From JBHFEI01 sp041928815 (GTDB lineage: Bacteria; Pseudomonadota; Alphaproteobacteria; Rhizobiales; Rhizobiaceae), in NCBI RefSeq assembly GCF_041928815.1, contig NZ_JBHFEI010000003.1, forward strand, positions 310,001 to 374,000: 64,000 nt of DNA, read 5' to 3'. Positions 32,680-40,904 of this stretch are shown here, piece by piece. Position numbers and translations under genes: made by a program. The notes beneath the pieces are model-generated. The model saw only the letters and a list, made by a program, of their open reading frames with translations. It was not told where the DNA came from and made no database searches. Position 1 is the first letter of the stretch. Each line of letters opens with the position of its first letter.

Positions 32680-34329
32680 ATGGCACGCCAGTTCATCTAT
32701 CACATGTCGGGCTTGAACAAGTCCTACGGCAATAAGAAGATCCTCGAGAACGTCCATCTGTCGTTCTATCCGGACGCCAAGATCGGCATTCTCGGCCCGA
32801 ACGGCGCCGGCAAGTCGACCATCCTGAAGATCATGGCCGGGCTCGACAAGGAATATACCGGCGAGGCCTGGCTCGCCGACGGCGCGACGCTCGGCTATCT
32901 GGAGCAGGAGCCGAAGCTCGATCCGAACAAGACCGTGTTCGAGAACGTGATGGAAGGGGTTGCAAAGAAGACCGCGATCCTCGAGCGCTACAACGAACTG
33001 ATGATGAACTATTCCGACGAGACGGCGGACGAGGGCGCCCGGCTTCAGGACGTCATCGACAGCCAGAACCTCTGGGATCTCGAAAGCCAGGTCGAAATGG
33101 CCATGGAGGCGCTGCGCTGCCCGCCCGGCGATTCCGACGTGACCAGCCTTTCCGGTGGCGAGCGCCGCCGCGTCGCGCTCTGCCGTCTTCTCCTGTCGCA
33201 GCCCGACCTGCTGCTGCTCGACGAGCCGACCAACCATCTCGACGCCGAGACGATCGCCTGGCTCGAAAAGCACCTGCGCGATTATCCGGGCTCCGTCCTG
33301 ATGATCACCCACGACCGCTACTTCCTCGACAACGTCACCGGCTGGATCCTCGAGCTCGACCGCGGCCGCGGCATTCCCTACGAGGGCAACTACACCGCCT
33401 ATCTGCAGGCAAAGGCCAAGCGCATGCAGCAGGAAGGCCGGGAGGAAGCCTCCCGCCAGAAGGCGCTGTCGCGCGAACGCGAATGGATGTCGTCGAGCCC
33501 CCGCGCCCGCCAGGCGAAGTCCAAGGCGCGCATCAAGGCCTATGACGAACTGGTCGCCGCGGCCGAGCAGCAGCGGCCGGGCGAGGCGCAGATCGTCATC
33601 CCGGTGAGCGAACGGCTCGGCCAGGTCGTCATCGAGATGGAGGGCGTGAGCAAGGGCTACGGTGATCGTCTGCTCATCGACGGTCTTTCGCTGAAACTGC
33701 CGCCGGGCGGCATTATCGGCGTCATCGGCCCGAACGGCGCCGGCAAGACGACGCTCTTCCGCATGATCACCGGCCAGGAAAAGCCCGACTCCGGCTCGAT
33801 CCGGGTCGGCGAGACGGTGCAGCTGAGCTATGTCGACCAGAGCCGCGACGCGCTCAATCCCGACAAGACGGTCTGGGAGGAGATTTCCGGCGGGGCCGAG
33901 GTGGTCAAGCTCGGCAAATTCGAAATGAATTCGCGGGCCTATTGCGGCGCGTTCAATTTCAAGGGAACCGACCAGCAGCAGAAGGTCGGCAGCCTCTCCG
34001 GCGGCCAGCGCAACCGGGTGCATCTGGCGAAGATGCTGAAATCCGGCGGCAATGTCCTGCTGCTCGACGAGCCGACCAACGATCTCGACACCGAGACGCT
34101 CGGCGCGCTCGAGGATGCACTGGAGAAGTTTGCCGGCTGCGCCATCGTCATCAGCCACGATCGCATGTTCCTCGACCGCCTGGCGACCCATATCCTGGCC
34201 TTCGAGGGCGACAGCCATGTCGAGTGGTTCGAGGGCAACTTCGAGGACTACGAGGCCGACAAGATCCACCGCCTCGGCATCGATGCCGTCAAGCCGCATC
34301 GCGTGACCTACAAGCGCCTGACGCGCTGA
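32680..34329 (+). CDS. ettA: Energy-dependent translational throttle protein EttA (ABC-F)
   Basis: A 549-residue soluble ABC-F protein with two nucleotide-binding domains: Walker A GPNGAGKST then GPNGAGKTT, signatures LSGGERRRVALCRLL and LSGGQRNRVHLAKML, and Walker B LLLLDEPTNHLD and VLLLDEPTNDLD. The arm region YLEQEPKLDP...ERYNELMMNYSDE and the linker rich in Arg/Lys (about 240-300) match EttA. It binds the ribosomal E site and gates the first elongation step according to ADP/ATP. The gene stands alone, and its distinctive length and arm sequence make the call firm. Confidence 0.95.
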   Translation: MARQFIYHMSGLNKSYGNKKILENVHLSFYPDAKIGILGPNGAGKSTILKIMAGLDKEYTGEAWLADGATLGYLEQEPKLDPNKTVFENVMEGVAKKTAILERYNELMMNYSDETADEGARLQDVIDSQNLWDLESQVEMAMEALRCPPGDSDVTSLSGGERRRVALCRLLLSQPDLLLLDEPTNHLDAETIAWLEKHLRDYPGSVLMITHDRYFLDNVTGWILELDRGRGIPYEGNYTAYLQAKAKRMQQEGREEASRQKALSREREWMSSSPRARQAKSKARIKAYDELVAAAEQQRPGEAQIVIPVSERLGQVVIEMEGVSKGYGDRLLIDGLSLKLPPGGIIGVIGPNGAGKTTLFRMITGQEKPDSGSIRVGETVQLSYVDQSRDALNPDKTVWEEISGGAEVVKLGKFEMNSRAYCGAFNFKGTDQQQKVGSLSGGQRNRVHLAKMLKSGGNVLLLDEPTNDLDTETLGALEDALEKFAGCAIVISHDRMFLDRLATHILAFEGDSHVEWFEGNFEDYEADKIHRLGIDAVKPHRVTYKRLTR

Positions 34330-35002
34330 CGCGCTCCACGATCTTTCCGATCCGCTCACGCTCCCTGCCTTTGTTCCCACCCATGTCTCGCAAAACATGC
34401 GACCGCTTTGCGAGGCATGCTTCGGGCATCGGGACGGCGGCGGCAGGCGTGCGGTAGGCGTTCTGATTTTCAGTACTCAGCGCACCGGACGATGAACCGG
34501 TGGGGTGTTGTCGTGCCGTCGGTGTCTGCGGCCAGGTTCGCGTTTTTCAACGCTCATTCCGCGTCGCCGCCATCATGCGCGATCCTCGAGGCGACAGGGC
34601 CGGGCGATCGGAGCGCTTGCATCCTCGAGGCCGTCTGCTGCGTCAGATACCGCTTGTGTCATGGCATCCGCGTCGGCAGCGGCAATTTCGTTTGCACCCT
34701 GCTACAGGATTTGCCCGGAACCGACCCGGCTCTCCAAACAGGCCGCGCAATCAGGACGCGCGGCGGCAAGCTGCGAAAGTGAGTCGGCTTTCGGCGCCAT
34801 CGCCTTGGTACGATATCGCTTTTAAGCCGCTCTTCATGCAGCGATTCCGCGTCCTGAGACATTGCATGAGCGGCCGTCGCAGCGCTTTTTCCAAGCTGGC
34901 GGGTGAGACAGTCCCTGATCCTCGCAGAGGGACGGCAAATCGAGGCTTGCGCCCCCATTCCATTTCACATAAACATATCTTTATGTGTTGATGAGGTGCA
35001 GG
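34330..35002. other. 673-bp region with no convincing gene upstream of the sahR-metF operon
   Basis: Open frames here are short, overlap each other on both strands and are rich in Arg, Ser and Cys, as expected of chance frames in GC-rich DNA. The phrase ATCCTCGAGGC occurs twice (near 34581 and 34622). The last 40 bases are AT-rich and contain the 22-bp palindrome at 34966-34987. The rest may hold a promoter or a small RNA, but I see no distinctive structure. Confidence 0.45.
34966..34987. promoter_or_regulatory. Candidate SahR operator
   Basis: CACATAAA-C-ATAT-C-TTTATGTG is a 22-bp palindrome broken only by the C/C pair flanking the central ATAT. It ends 15 bases before the start codon of the ArsR-methyltransferase gene, so binding would block transcription or early elongation of that gene and metF. 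Autoregulation by the encoded ArsR-type protein is the simple reading. Confidence 0.65.
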
Positions 35003-36031
35003 ATGGCCGTGGAGCCGAACCTTGGTCTGGACGAGGTCGTGGACGTGCTGAAGGCGGCCGGCGAGCCGACGCGGCTGCGCCTTCTGGCGCTGCTTTCCTC
35101 CGGTGACCTGACGGTGACGGACATGACGGAGATCCTCGGGCAGTCGCAGCCGCGGATCTCGCGCCATCTGAAACTGCTGGGTGAGGTCGATCTCGTCCGC
35201 CGTTACCAGGAAGGCGCCTGGGCCTATTTCCGCCTGAAGGACGACGGCGCCGGTGTCGCGCTGGTGCGTCATGCGCTTGCGGCGGCGAGTGTGGCCGATC
35301 CGGTGCTGGCCCGCGACCGCGAGCGGCTGCAGTCGCTAAAAGTCGCCCGGGCCGAGCGGGCGCAGGCCTATTTCAGCCGCAATGCCGCCGACTGGGATGT
35401 GATGCGGCGCCACCATGTCAGCGACGAGGCGGTCGAGGCGGCGCTGCTCGAACTCCTCGGCGACGAACCCGTCGACGGCCTGCTCGATCTCGGCACGGGC
35501 ACCGGCCGGATCCTCCAGCTGCTCGAGGGGCTTTACCGCCGGGGCGTCGGCGTCGATGCCAGCCGCGACATGCTCGCGGTCGCCCGCGCCAATCTGGATC
35601 GTGCCGGCATCACCAAGGCGTCGATCCGCCACGGCGACATCTTCAACCTGCCGCTCGACGGACAGACTTTCGATCTCGTTGTGATCCACCAGGTTCTGCA
35701 TTTCCTCGAGGAGCCGGACGTGGCGATCGGCGAGGCGTCGCGGATGCTCGCCCCCGGTGGCCGGTTGGCGATCATCGACCTCGCGCCGCACGGCCTCGAC
35801 CATCTGCGCGACGAGCACCAGCATATCCGTCTCGGCTTCGGCGAGCAGACGATGACGGACTGGCTGGCGCGCGCCAGCCTTTCCGTCGAGAATTTCATTC
35901 ATCTGAGACCGGAGCCGGACGATGGAACGCGGCTGACGGTCACGGTCTGGCTGGCACGGGACGGGCGGGAGACGGACGCGGCCCGCCCCGAAGCGACGAT
36001 CGCCGAAGGGGGAGACGCATCATGGCGCTGA
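35003..36031 (+). CDS. sahR: ArsR-family regulator fused to SAM-dependent methyltransferase domain (SahR-like)
   Basis: A 342-residue two-domain protein. An ArsR winged helix (about 8-95) begins DEVVDVLKAAGEPTRLRLLA and includes the recognition segment LGQSQPRISRHLKLLGEVDL. A class I methyltransferase domain (about 150-325) has motif I LLDLGTGTGRILQLLEG, GVDASRDMLAVAR and the DLVVIHQVLHFL strand. ATG 35003 follows GAGG; the upstream frame is not needed. It overlaps metF by ten bases. This architecture and operon match SahR, the S-adenosylhomocysteine-responsive repressor of methionine-cycle genes in alphaproteobacteria. The methyltransferase fold probably senses the ligand. The name is assigned from architecture and context. 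Confidence 0.8.
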   Translation: MAVEPNLGLDEVVDVLKAAGEPTRLRLLALLSSGDLTVTDMTEILGQSQPRISRHLKLLGEVDLVRRYQEGAWAYFRLKDDGAGVALVRHALAAASVADPVLARDRERLQSLKVARAERAQAYFSRNAADWDVMRRHHVSDEAVEAALLELLGDEPVDGLLDLGTGTGRILQLLEGLYRRGVGVDASRDMLAVARANLDRAGITKASIRHGDIFNLPLDGQTFDLVVIHQVLHFLEEPDVAIGEASRMLAPGGRLAIIDLAPHGLDHLRDEHQHIRLGFGEQTMTDWLARASLSVENFIHLRPEPDDGTRLTVTVWLARDGRETDAARPEATIAEGGDASWR

Positions 36032-36939
36032 CGACACTTTATCCCGCCGAGCGCGGCGGCCTTCGGGTCTCTTTCGAATATTTCCCGCCGAAATCCGACG
36101 AGATGGAAGCGCAGCTCTTCGAAACCGTTCGCGTGCTCGCCGCCTACAGGCCGGCATTCCAGACCGTGACCTACGGCGCCGGCGGCTCGACCAAGGCGCG
36201 CTCGCTGACCACGGTGAAACGGATGCTGCAGGCGCCGGGCGCCGTGCCGACGGCGGCGCATCTGACCTGCGTCGGTGCGACGCGGGAGGAGGTCGACCAT
36301 GTGATCGACGAATTCGTCGCTCTCGGCGTGCGCCATTTCATCGCGCTGCGCGGCGATCCGCCGGGCGGAATCGGCACGGCCTATACGCCCTTTCCCGGCG
36401 GCTACGAGAATGCCGCCGCGCTCGTTTCCGCGATCACCAAGCGCGGTACCTTCGAGGTTTCGGTCTCCGCCTACCCGGAAAAGCATCCGGAAAGCCGCGA
36501 CACCGCCGCCGATATCGATATGCTGAAGCGCAAGGTCGACAACGGCGCGACGCGCGCCCTGACCCAGTTCTTCTTCGACAACAACGACTTCGAGCGCTAT
36601 CTCGACCGGGTGCGCGCGGCGGGCATCACGATCCCGGTCGTTCCGGGTGTCCTGCCGATCAACCACTTGACCCAGGTGCGCAATTTCGCCGGAAAATGCG
36701 GCGCCCGCGTGCCGGAGGCGATCATCGCGCGGCTCGGCCATCTCGAAGGCGTGCCGCACGAGCATGCGCGCGAGGCGACCCACATCGCCGCCGAGCAGAT
36801 CGTCGATCTCGCCCGCCGCGGCATCCGCGACATCCACGTCTATTCGATGAACCGCTCGCCGCTCGTCTCCGCCGTTCTCGATCTGGTCGGTTTCGATAAG
36901 GTGGACCCGGATCTTACGCGCAACGACGTCGCCGCCTGA
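36022..36939 (+). CDS. metF: 5,10-methylenetetrahydrofolate reductase
   Basis: A 305-residue flavoprotein that reduces methylene-THF to methyl-THF for methionine synthesis. The TIM-barrel begins RVSFEYFPPKSDEMEAQL, with the catalytic glutamate of the FEYFPPK motif. VTYGAGGSTKARSL, AHLTCVGATREEVD, FIALRGDPPGG, FEVSVSAYPEKHPES and ALTQFFFDNNDF follow, all standard for MetF. The start overlaps the regulator's stop, so the two genes are co-transcribed and translationally coupled. A long hairpin follows the stop. Regulation through the upstream palindrome is likely. Confidence 0.96.
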   Translation: MALTTLYPAERGGLRVSFEYFPPKSDEMEAQLFETVRVLAAYRPAFQTVTYGAGGSTKARSLTTVKRMLQAPGAVPTAAHLTCVGATREEVDHVIDEFVALGVRHFIALRGDPPGGIGTAYTPFPGGYENAAALVSAITKRGTFEVSVSAYPEKHPESRDTAADIDMLKRKVDNGATRALTQFFFDNNDFERYLDRVRAAGITIPVVPGVLPINHLTQVRNFAGKCGARVPEAIIARLGHLEGVPHEHAREATHIAAEQIVDLARRGIRDIHVYSMNRSPLVSAVLDLVGFDKVDPDLTRNDVAA

Positions 36940-36952
36940 AACGCACATGAAA

Positions 36953-36982
36953 AACGCACGGGTCCCGAAGGAGCCGTGCGTT
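36953..36982 (+). terminator. Terminator hairpin after metF
   Basis: AACGCACGG (36953-36961) and CCGTGCGTT (36974-36982) form a 9-bp stem with a 12-base loop, 13 bases past the metF stop, preceded by AAAA. The uridine tail is poor. Confidence 0.6.
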
Positions 36983-37122
36983 CGACAGGGGTTCCTCGGG
37001 CTCCGGCGCGCCGCCTGAATCTGCCAGGAAGCACGGCGAAAACATCGGGACTTCCGGGTAGTGTCAACTCTCGTTCATGAAATGGCCGCTGGCGCAACAC
37101 TGCGACCAGACGAAAAGCGCGA

Positions 37123-37200
37123 TCAGACGAAAAGCATGCTCGCAACGAAGACGAATGCCGCACTGACCATGAGAACGTTCAAAGAATACGTCAGTCTCAC
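37123..37200 (-). CDS. 25-residue hydrophobic small protein
   Basis: A 26-codon frame from GTG (37198-37200) to TGA with a near-perfect Shine-Dalgarno AAGGAGGG (37208-37215) seven bases upstream and a TTGGAG-N17-TATGTT promoter just beyond. The peptide reads RLTYSLNVLMVSAAFVF and continues VASMLFV: one basic residue, then a single transmembrane helix of about 20 residues. This is the usual look of a small membrane protein. It stands alone between metF and the DMT transporter gene. I do not know its function. The combined ribosome site, promoter and hydrophobic content make chance unlikely, though not excluded. Confidence 0.6.
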   Translation of the reverse strand: MRLTYSLNVLMVSAAFVFVASMLFV

Positions 37201-37460
37201 TAACTGGCCCTCCTTCGCGTTAACGATGAAAACATAGGGCGAAAGCGGGGCACCTCCAAGGAAATTCTGTGCTGCACTGCAACCTGCGTGAACGTCGCAC
37301 GCGAAGCGGCTGCATATAGGGGTTTGATTTGACTTTGAAAAGCCTCATCATATTTTCTTCACGCCCGTCGCGTCCGGGTTAATGTTACGCCGCGATACGT
37401 GCCGTGAAAACACCGGAATCGGACAAGGCGGGCGGGATCGCGCCTCCCGGCATGCCGGCG
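37201..37460. other. 260-bp intergenic region with two promoter-like signals
   Basis: Besides the minus-strand promoter at 37231-37259, the plus strand has TTGACT (37329-37334), 16 bases, TATTTT (37351-37356). No plus-strand gene follows before the convergent DMT transporter gene at 37461, so this may be chance, a small RNA, or a source of antisense transcript to that gene. Confidence 0.35.
37231..37259 (-). promoter_or_regulatory. Promoter of the 25-residue small protein gene
   Basis: On the minus strand TTGGAG (37254-37259) and TATGTT (37231-37236) are spaced by exactly 17 bases. The expected transcript start is near 37224, about 24 bases before the GTG. Confidence 0.55.
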
Positions 37461-38420
37461 TTAACCTTTCGATCCCGAACCTTTCGACCGCCAGTCTTTC
37501 GATCTCCGGCGGCGCAGGAGTCGGCCGTCGAGGATCGCGAGACCGGAGAGGATCAGGGCGAGGCCCAGGCCGTCGAGGGCTTCCAGCCGTTCCCCCAGAA
37601 AGACGGCACCGAGCAGGATGGCGCTCGGCGGCACCAGCAGCGTGACCAGCGAGGCATTGGTCGCGCCGGCGCCGGCGACGATGCGGAAGAAGAGGATATA
37701 GGCATAGGCAGTCGAGACCAGCGCCAGCGCCAGGATCGCGGCGATGACGCCGGCTTCCGGCACCGGCAGATGCCAGGGCTGGTCGAACGCCAGCGCGGCG
37801 GGCAGCATGATCAGCGTCGAGGCCGTCAATTGGCCCGCCGCCGTCACCGGAGCCGGAAGATCGCGGAAGGATCGGGCGTGGATCGCGGCGAAGCCGTAGG
37901 AAACGGCGCCCGCGACCGGCAGCAGCAGCGCCCAGGGCGCGACCGTGCCGAGGCCCGTGCCGATGACGCCGGGACCGACGAGCACCGCCGTTCCGACAAG
38001 GCCGAGCAGGCATCCCGCGATCTTGTTCGCGTTCATCTTCTCGTCGGTCGTCAGCGCCTGCGCGATCAACACCGTCCAGATCGGCGTCGTCGCGTTGAGG
38101 ATGGCGGCGAGGCCGGCGCCGATCTGCGTCTGGCCGGCGAAGATCAGCGTGTGTGGAAGCGCGTTGTTGAGAAGGCCGAGCAGCAGGAACGGGCGCCAGC
38201 GTGCGGCGAGCGCCGCATAAAGCCCGAAGCGCCCGCGCAGATAAAGATGGAGCGCGACCGCCGCGAGCGAAAGGCGCAGGAACACCAGTGTGAGCGGCGG
38301 CACATGCTGCACGGCGACGCGGGCGAAGAAGAAGGAGCCGCCCCAGATCAGGCCGAGCAGCAGGATCATGCCCCAGAGCCGTGCCGTCATCGTGGTGCCG
38401 CCCGCCTGTCGCTCCGTCAT
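37461..38420 (-). CDS. EamA-family (DMT superfamily) transporter
   Basis: A 319-residue membrane protein with ten predicted helices in two five-helix repeats. The first EamA repeat starts LWGMILLLGLIWGGSFFFAR and the second near VAPWALLLPVAGAVSYG. LLNNALPHTLIFAGQTQIGA and GLALILSGLAILDGRLL are typical. ATG 38420 (MTERQAGG) is used; ATG 38390 begins just before the first helix and is also possible. These proteins usually export amino acids or metabolites from the cytoplasm. The C-terminus is a serine/lysine/glycine repeat tail of low complexity. Confidence 0.87.
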   Translation of the reverse strand: MTERQAGGTTMTARLWGMILLLGLIWGGSFFFARVAVQHVPPLTLVFLRLSLAAVALHLYLRGRFGLYAALAARWRPFLLLGLLNNALPHTLIFAGQTQIGAGLAAILNATTPIWTVLIAQALTTDEKMNANKIAGCLLGLVGTAVLVGPGVIGTGLGTVAPWALLLPVAGAVSYGFAAIHARSFRDLPAPVTAAGQLTASTLIMLPAALAFDQPWHLPVPEAGVIAAILALALVSTAYAYILFFRIVAGAGATNASLVTLLVPPSAILLGAVFLGERLEALDGLGLALILSGLAILDGRLLRRRRSKDWRSKGSGSKG

Positions 38421-38497
38421 CGCCCGCCACCCGCTGAGCGCGGGCGCTGCGGCGGGCTGTCGCAAAGCCGCACGCTCGTCGTCGCCGCGCTGTTTCC

Positions 38498-38519
38498 GCC
38501 GGAGCGTGAGCGCTCCGGC
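38498..38519 (-). terminator. Hairpin between MltB-like and EamA genes
   Basis: GCCGGAGCG-TGAG-CGCTCCGGC is a perfect 9-bp stem with a four-base loop, 63 bases past the stop of the lytic transglycosylase gene on the minus strand. No uridine tail. Confidence 0.55.
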
Positions 38520-38582
38520 TAAGGATGACGTATCCCGTCGCGGTCGTGGCCGCCACCCGATTCCCGCAGGCGGCCGCGAAGA

Positions 38583-39779
38583 TCAGAGCGCGTCGAGGAC
38601 GGCGCGGGTCGCCCAGCCGTCCGCCGGCAGGCCGAGACGGAGCTGTTCCTTCTGCAGCGCGGCGCGCGTGCCGGAGCCGAGGATGCCGTCGATCTTGCCG
38701 ACATCGTGGCCGAGCGCCTGCAGCCTGGTCTGCAGCGTCTTCATCTCCTCATCCGAGAGGCCGGGCTCGGGGTTGCCGGTCTGATAGACCGGCGCGCCGT
38801 TCAGCCGGGTGGCGAAATAGGCGGCCGACGTCGTGTAGATGAAGGACTGGTTCCATTCGAGATAGATGTTGAAGTTCGGATAGGTCATGAAGGCCACGCC
38901 CTTGAGGCCCTGCGGAATGACGACGGAGGCGGGAAGCGCGGAAAAGGACGTGTCGCCGTCCCGGGGGGCGACGCCGAGGGCGAACCAGTCGCCGGCCGTC
39001 ATGCCGGGCTGGAGGCCGGTCTTCTCCCAGGGCAGGGCGTCCGGCAGCGTCACCTCCTGGATCCAGGGCTGGCCGGCCTTGAAGCCGAGGCTCTGGATGA
39101 ATTTCGCCGCCGTCAGGATCGCGTCCGGCGCGCTGGTCTTCAACTGCACATGGCCGTCGCCGTCGCCGTCGACGCCATAGGCGATGATGTCCTCGGGCAA
39201 CATCTGCACCTGGCCGATCTCGCCGGCCCATGCCCCCGTCGTCGTCGCCGGGTCGAGATCGCCGTGCTGGACCATCTCGATCGCGGCGATCAGCTGCGGC
39301 CGGAAAAGCTCGGGCCGGCGGCAGTCATGGGCGAGCGTCACCAGCGCGTTGCGCGTATTGAAGTCGCCCTGCACGGCGCCGAAGTCGGTCTCGAGCGCCC
39401 AGAAGGCGGTGACGACCGGCGCCGGCACGCCGAACTCGCGTTCCGCCCGCGCGAAGACGTCGGCATAGTCGCGCATCTTCTTGGCGCCGATGTCGAGGCG
39501 CGACTTGCTGACCGTCCTCTTGGAAAACTCCGCGAAGGTCTGCTTGAAGACCCCTTGCGCGCGGTCGCGCCCGAGCACCTTCTCGTCGATCCGCGCGCCG
39601 GCGAGCGCCCGCTCGGCGGCCTCCGCCGGAATGCCCTTCGCGATCGCCTCCGCCTTGACGCCCGCGAGGAAGGCCGAAAGGTCGCCGCCGCAGGCCGGCG
39701 TCTCCTGGGCGAAGGCGCCCGGGGCGGAGAGGGCGAGAAGGGCGAAAGGCAGGAGAAGAGGCCGCAATGCGGTGGTCAT
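38583..39779 (-). CDS. Lytic murein transglycosylase, MltB family, with peptidoglycan-binding domain
   Basis: The start is ATG 39779 (MTTALRP) behind AGGGA; it opens with a signal peptide of about 24 residues ending AFAQ. The 398-residue protein has an SLT_2/MltB catalytic domain (about 30-325) with the catalytic glutamate in FWALETDFG, plus GEIGQVQMLPEDI and DGDGDGHVQL. A C-terminal peptidoglycan-binding domain (about 340-398) contains LQALGHDVGKIDGILGSGT. It cleaves glycan strands to 1,6-anhydro ends in the periplasm. It lacks the lipobox of E. coli MltB and is probably soluble. Confidence 0.92.
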   Translation of the reverse strand: MTTALRPLLLPFALLALSAPGAFAQETPACGGDLSAFLAGVKAEAIAKGIPAEAAERALAGARIDEKVLGRDRAQGVFKQTFAEFSKRTVSKSRLDIGAKKMRDYADVFARAEREFGVPAPVVTAFWALETDFGAVQGDFNTRNALVTLAHDCRRPELFRPQLIAAIEMVQHGDLDPATTTGAWAGEIGQVQMLPEDIIAYGVDGDGDGHVQLKTSAPDAILTAAKFIQSLGFKAGQPWIQEVTLPDALPWEKTGLQPGMTAGDWFALGVAPRDGDTSFSALPASVVIPQGLKGVAFMTYPNFNIYLEWNQSFIYTTSAAYFATRLNGAPVYQTGNPEPGLSDEEMKTLQTRLQALGHDVGKIDGILGSGTRAALQKEQLRLGLPADGWATRAVLDAL

Positions 39780-39932
39780 GTCACGTCCCTGTCGTCGGGC
39801 GGCCGCCGCGTGGTTCCCGCGGGCTGCGCCTGGTGGATGGATGGTCGGAATGTGGAAGGACGTGTTCCAGAGCAATATGACCGAATGAAGAAGGCGGCGG
39901 CCCCGTCGCTGCTTTCGGAGGCCCGACCCCGG

Positions 39933-40712
39933 CTATTTCGAAACGGCGGCCACCCACTTCTTCCAGTTCTTCGCCGTGCCGCCGAACACGTTGATGTCGG
40001 TGTTGCCCGGAATGCCCGGGATGACGCCGGTCGAGGTATACTGCCAGAAGGCCCAGCGCCGATCGGTGTAGATCTCGCGCGGATGCTTGGCGACCGAGCG
40101 GACCCAGAAATGATAGTCGTTGAACTGGCCGACCAGATTGTCGCGGTGGAAATCGACGGAGGTGTAGATGATCGGCCGCTTGCCGTAGTGCTTTTCGATG
40201 CGATCCATGAAGCGCTTCATTTCCGCCTGCACGGTGATCGGCGAGGGGCGGTAGCGGCAGTTCTTCGATTCGCCGTTCCACTCGACGTCGAGCACCGGCG
40301 GCAGGAACACCGCGCTTTTCGGCACATTGGCGATGAACCAGTCGGCCTGGTCGTCGGCGGTGGAGCAGAAATAGTAGAAGTGGTAGGGCGCGTAGGGGAT
40401 GCCGACGGAGCGGGCGTTCTGCCAGTATTCGTGGAACCGCTTATCGAGCACGTCCTTGCCCTCGGTCGCCTTGATGAAGGCGAAGGAGACGCCGGAGCGG
40501 GCGACCTGGAGCCAGTTGATGTCGCCCTGCCACTTCGACACGTCGATGCCGTGCACCTGGTGGTGGTGCGGGGTGACGTCGCCGAAATCCTGCGGGTGGC
40601 GGTCCTCGAAGCGGGGGGGAATCGAGGCGGTTTCCACGAGATCGTAATCGGTCGTCGAGCAGCCGGAGACGAGCGCCAGAAGCGGCAAGAGGGCGAGAAG
40701 CAGGCGGCGCAT
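39933..40712 (-). CDS. GH25 lysozyme-like lipoprotein
   Basis: A 259-residue protein starting at ATG 40712 behind GGGGA. The signal peptide ends in the lipobox LVSGC, so the mature protein is a lipoprotein. The GH25 (Chalaropsis-type muramidase) domain covers about 50-255: HGIDVSKWQGDINWLQVARS, FAFIKATEG, YHFYYF, LPPVLDVEW with the catalytic acidic pair, PIIYTSV and FWQYTSTGVIPG. It should cut between MurNAc and GlcNAc in the cell wall. It lies downstream of nothing obvious but close to an MltB-like and an SLT protein. Confidence 0.92.
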   Translation of the reverse strand: MRRLLLALLPLLALVSGCSTTDYDLVETASIPPRFEDRHPQDFGDVTPHHHQVHGIDVSKWQGDINWLQVARSGVSFAFIKATEGKDVLDKRFHEYWQNARSVGIPYAPYHFYYFCSTADDQADWFIANVPKSAVFLPPVLDVEWNGESKNCRYRPSPITVQAEMKRFMDRIEKHYGKRPIIYTSVDFHRDNLVGQFNDYHFWVRSVAKHPREIYTDRRWAFWQYTSTGVIPGIPGNTDINVFGGTAKNWKKWVAAVSK

Positions 40713-40904
40713 ACAATCCCCGTTCACTCGATACAACAATCCTGCCTCGTCTCGACGCCGGCGTCCAGCCCGTTCCCCGCGAGGTCTGCGAGCGGGCAGT
40801 TTCGCGGATCAGCGTTAAGATGGGGTTACGGCAGGGTGCCAGACCGGCACACAGGACTCACGCTGTCGTGATTCGGCACAAGGACGCGCGCGGGGCGCCG
40901 CCGC

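Noticed and set aside
32269..34398. 709-codon minus-strand open frame
   Set aside because: It is antisense to ettA, which is certain.
34408..34825. Two plus-strand frames of 106-124 codons after ettA
   Set aside because: They overlap in different frames, are rich in Ser/Arg/Cys and have no ribosome site or known motif.
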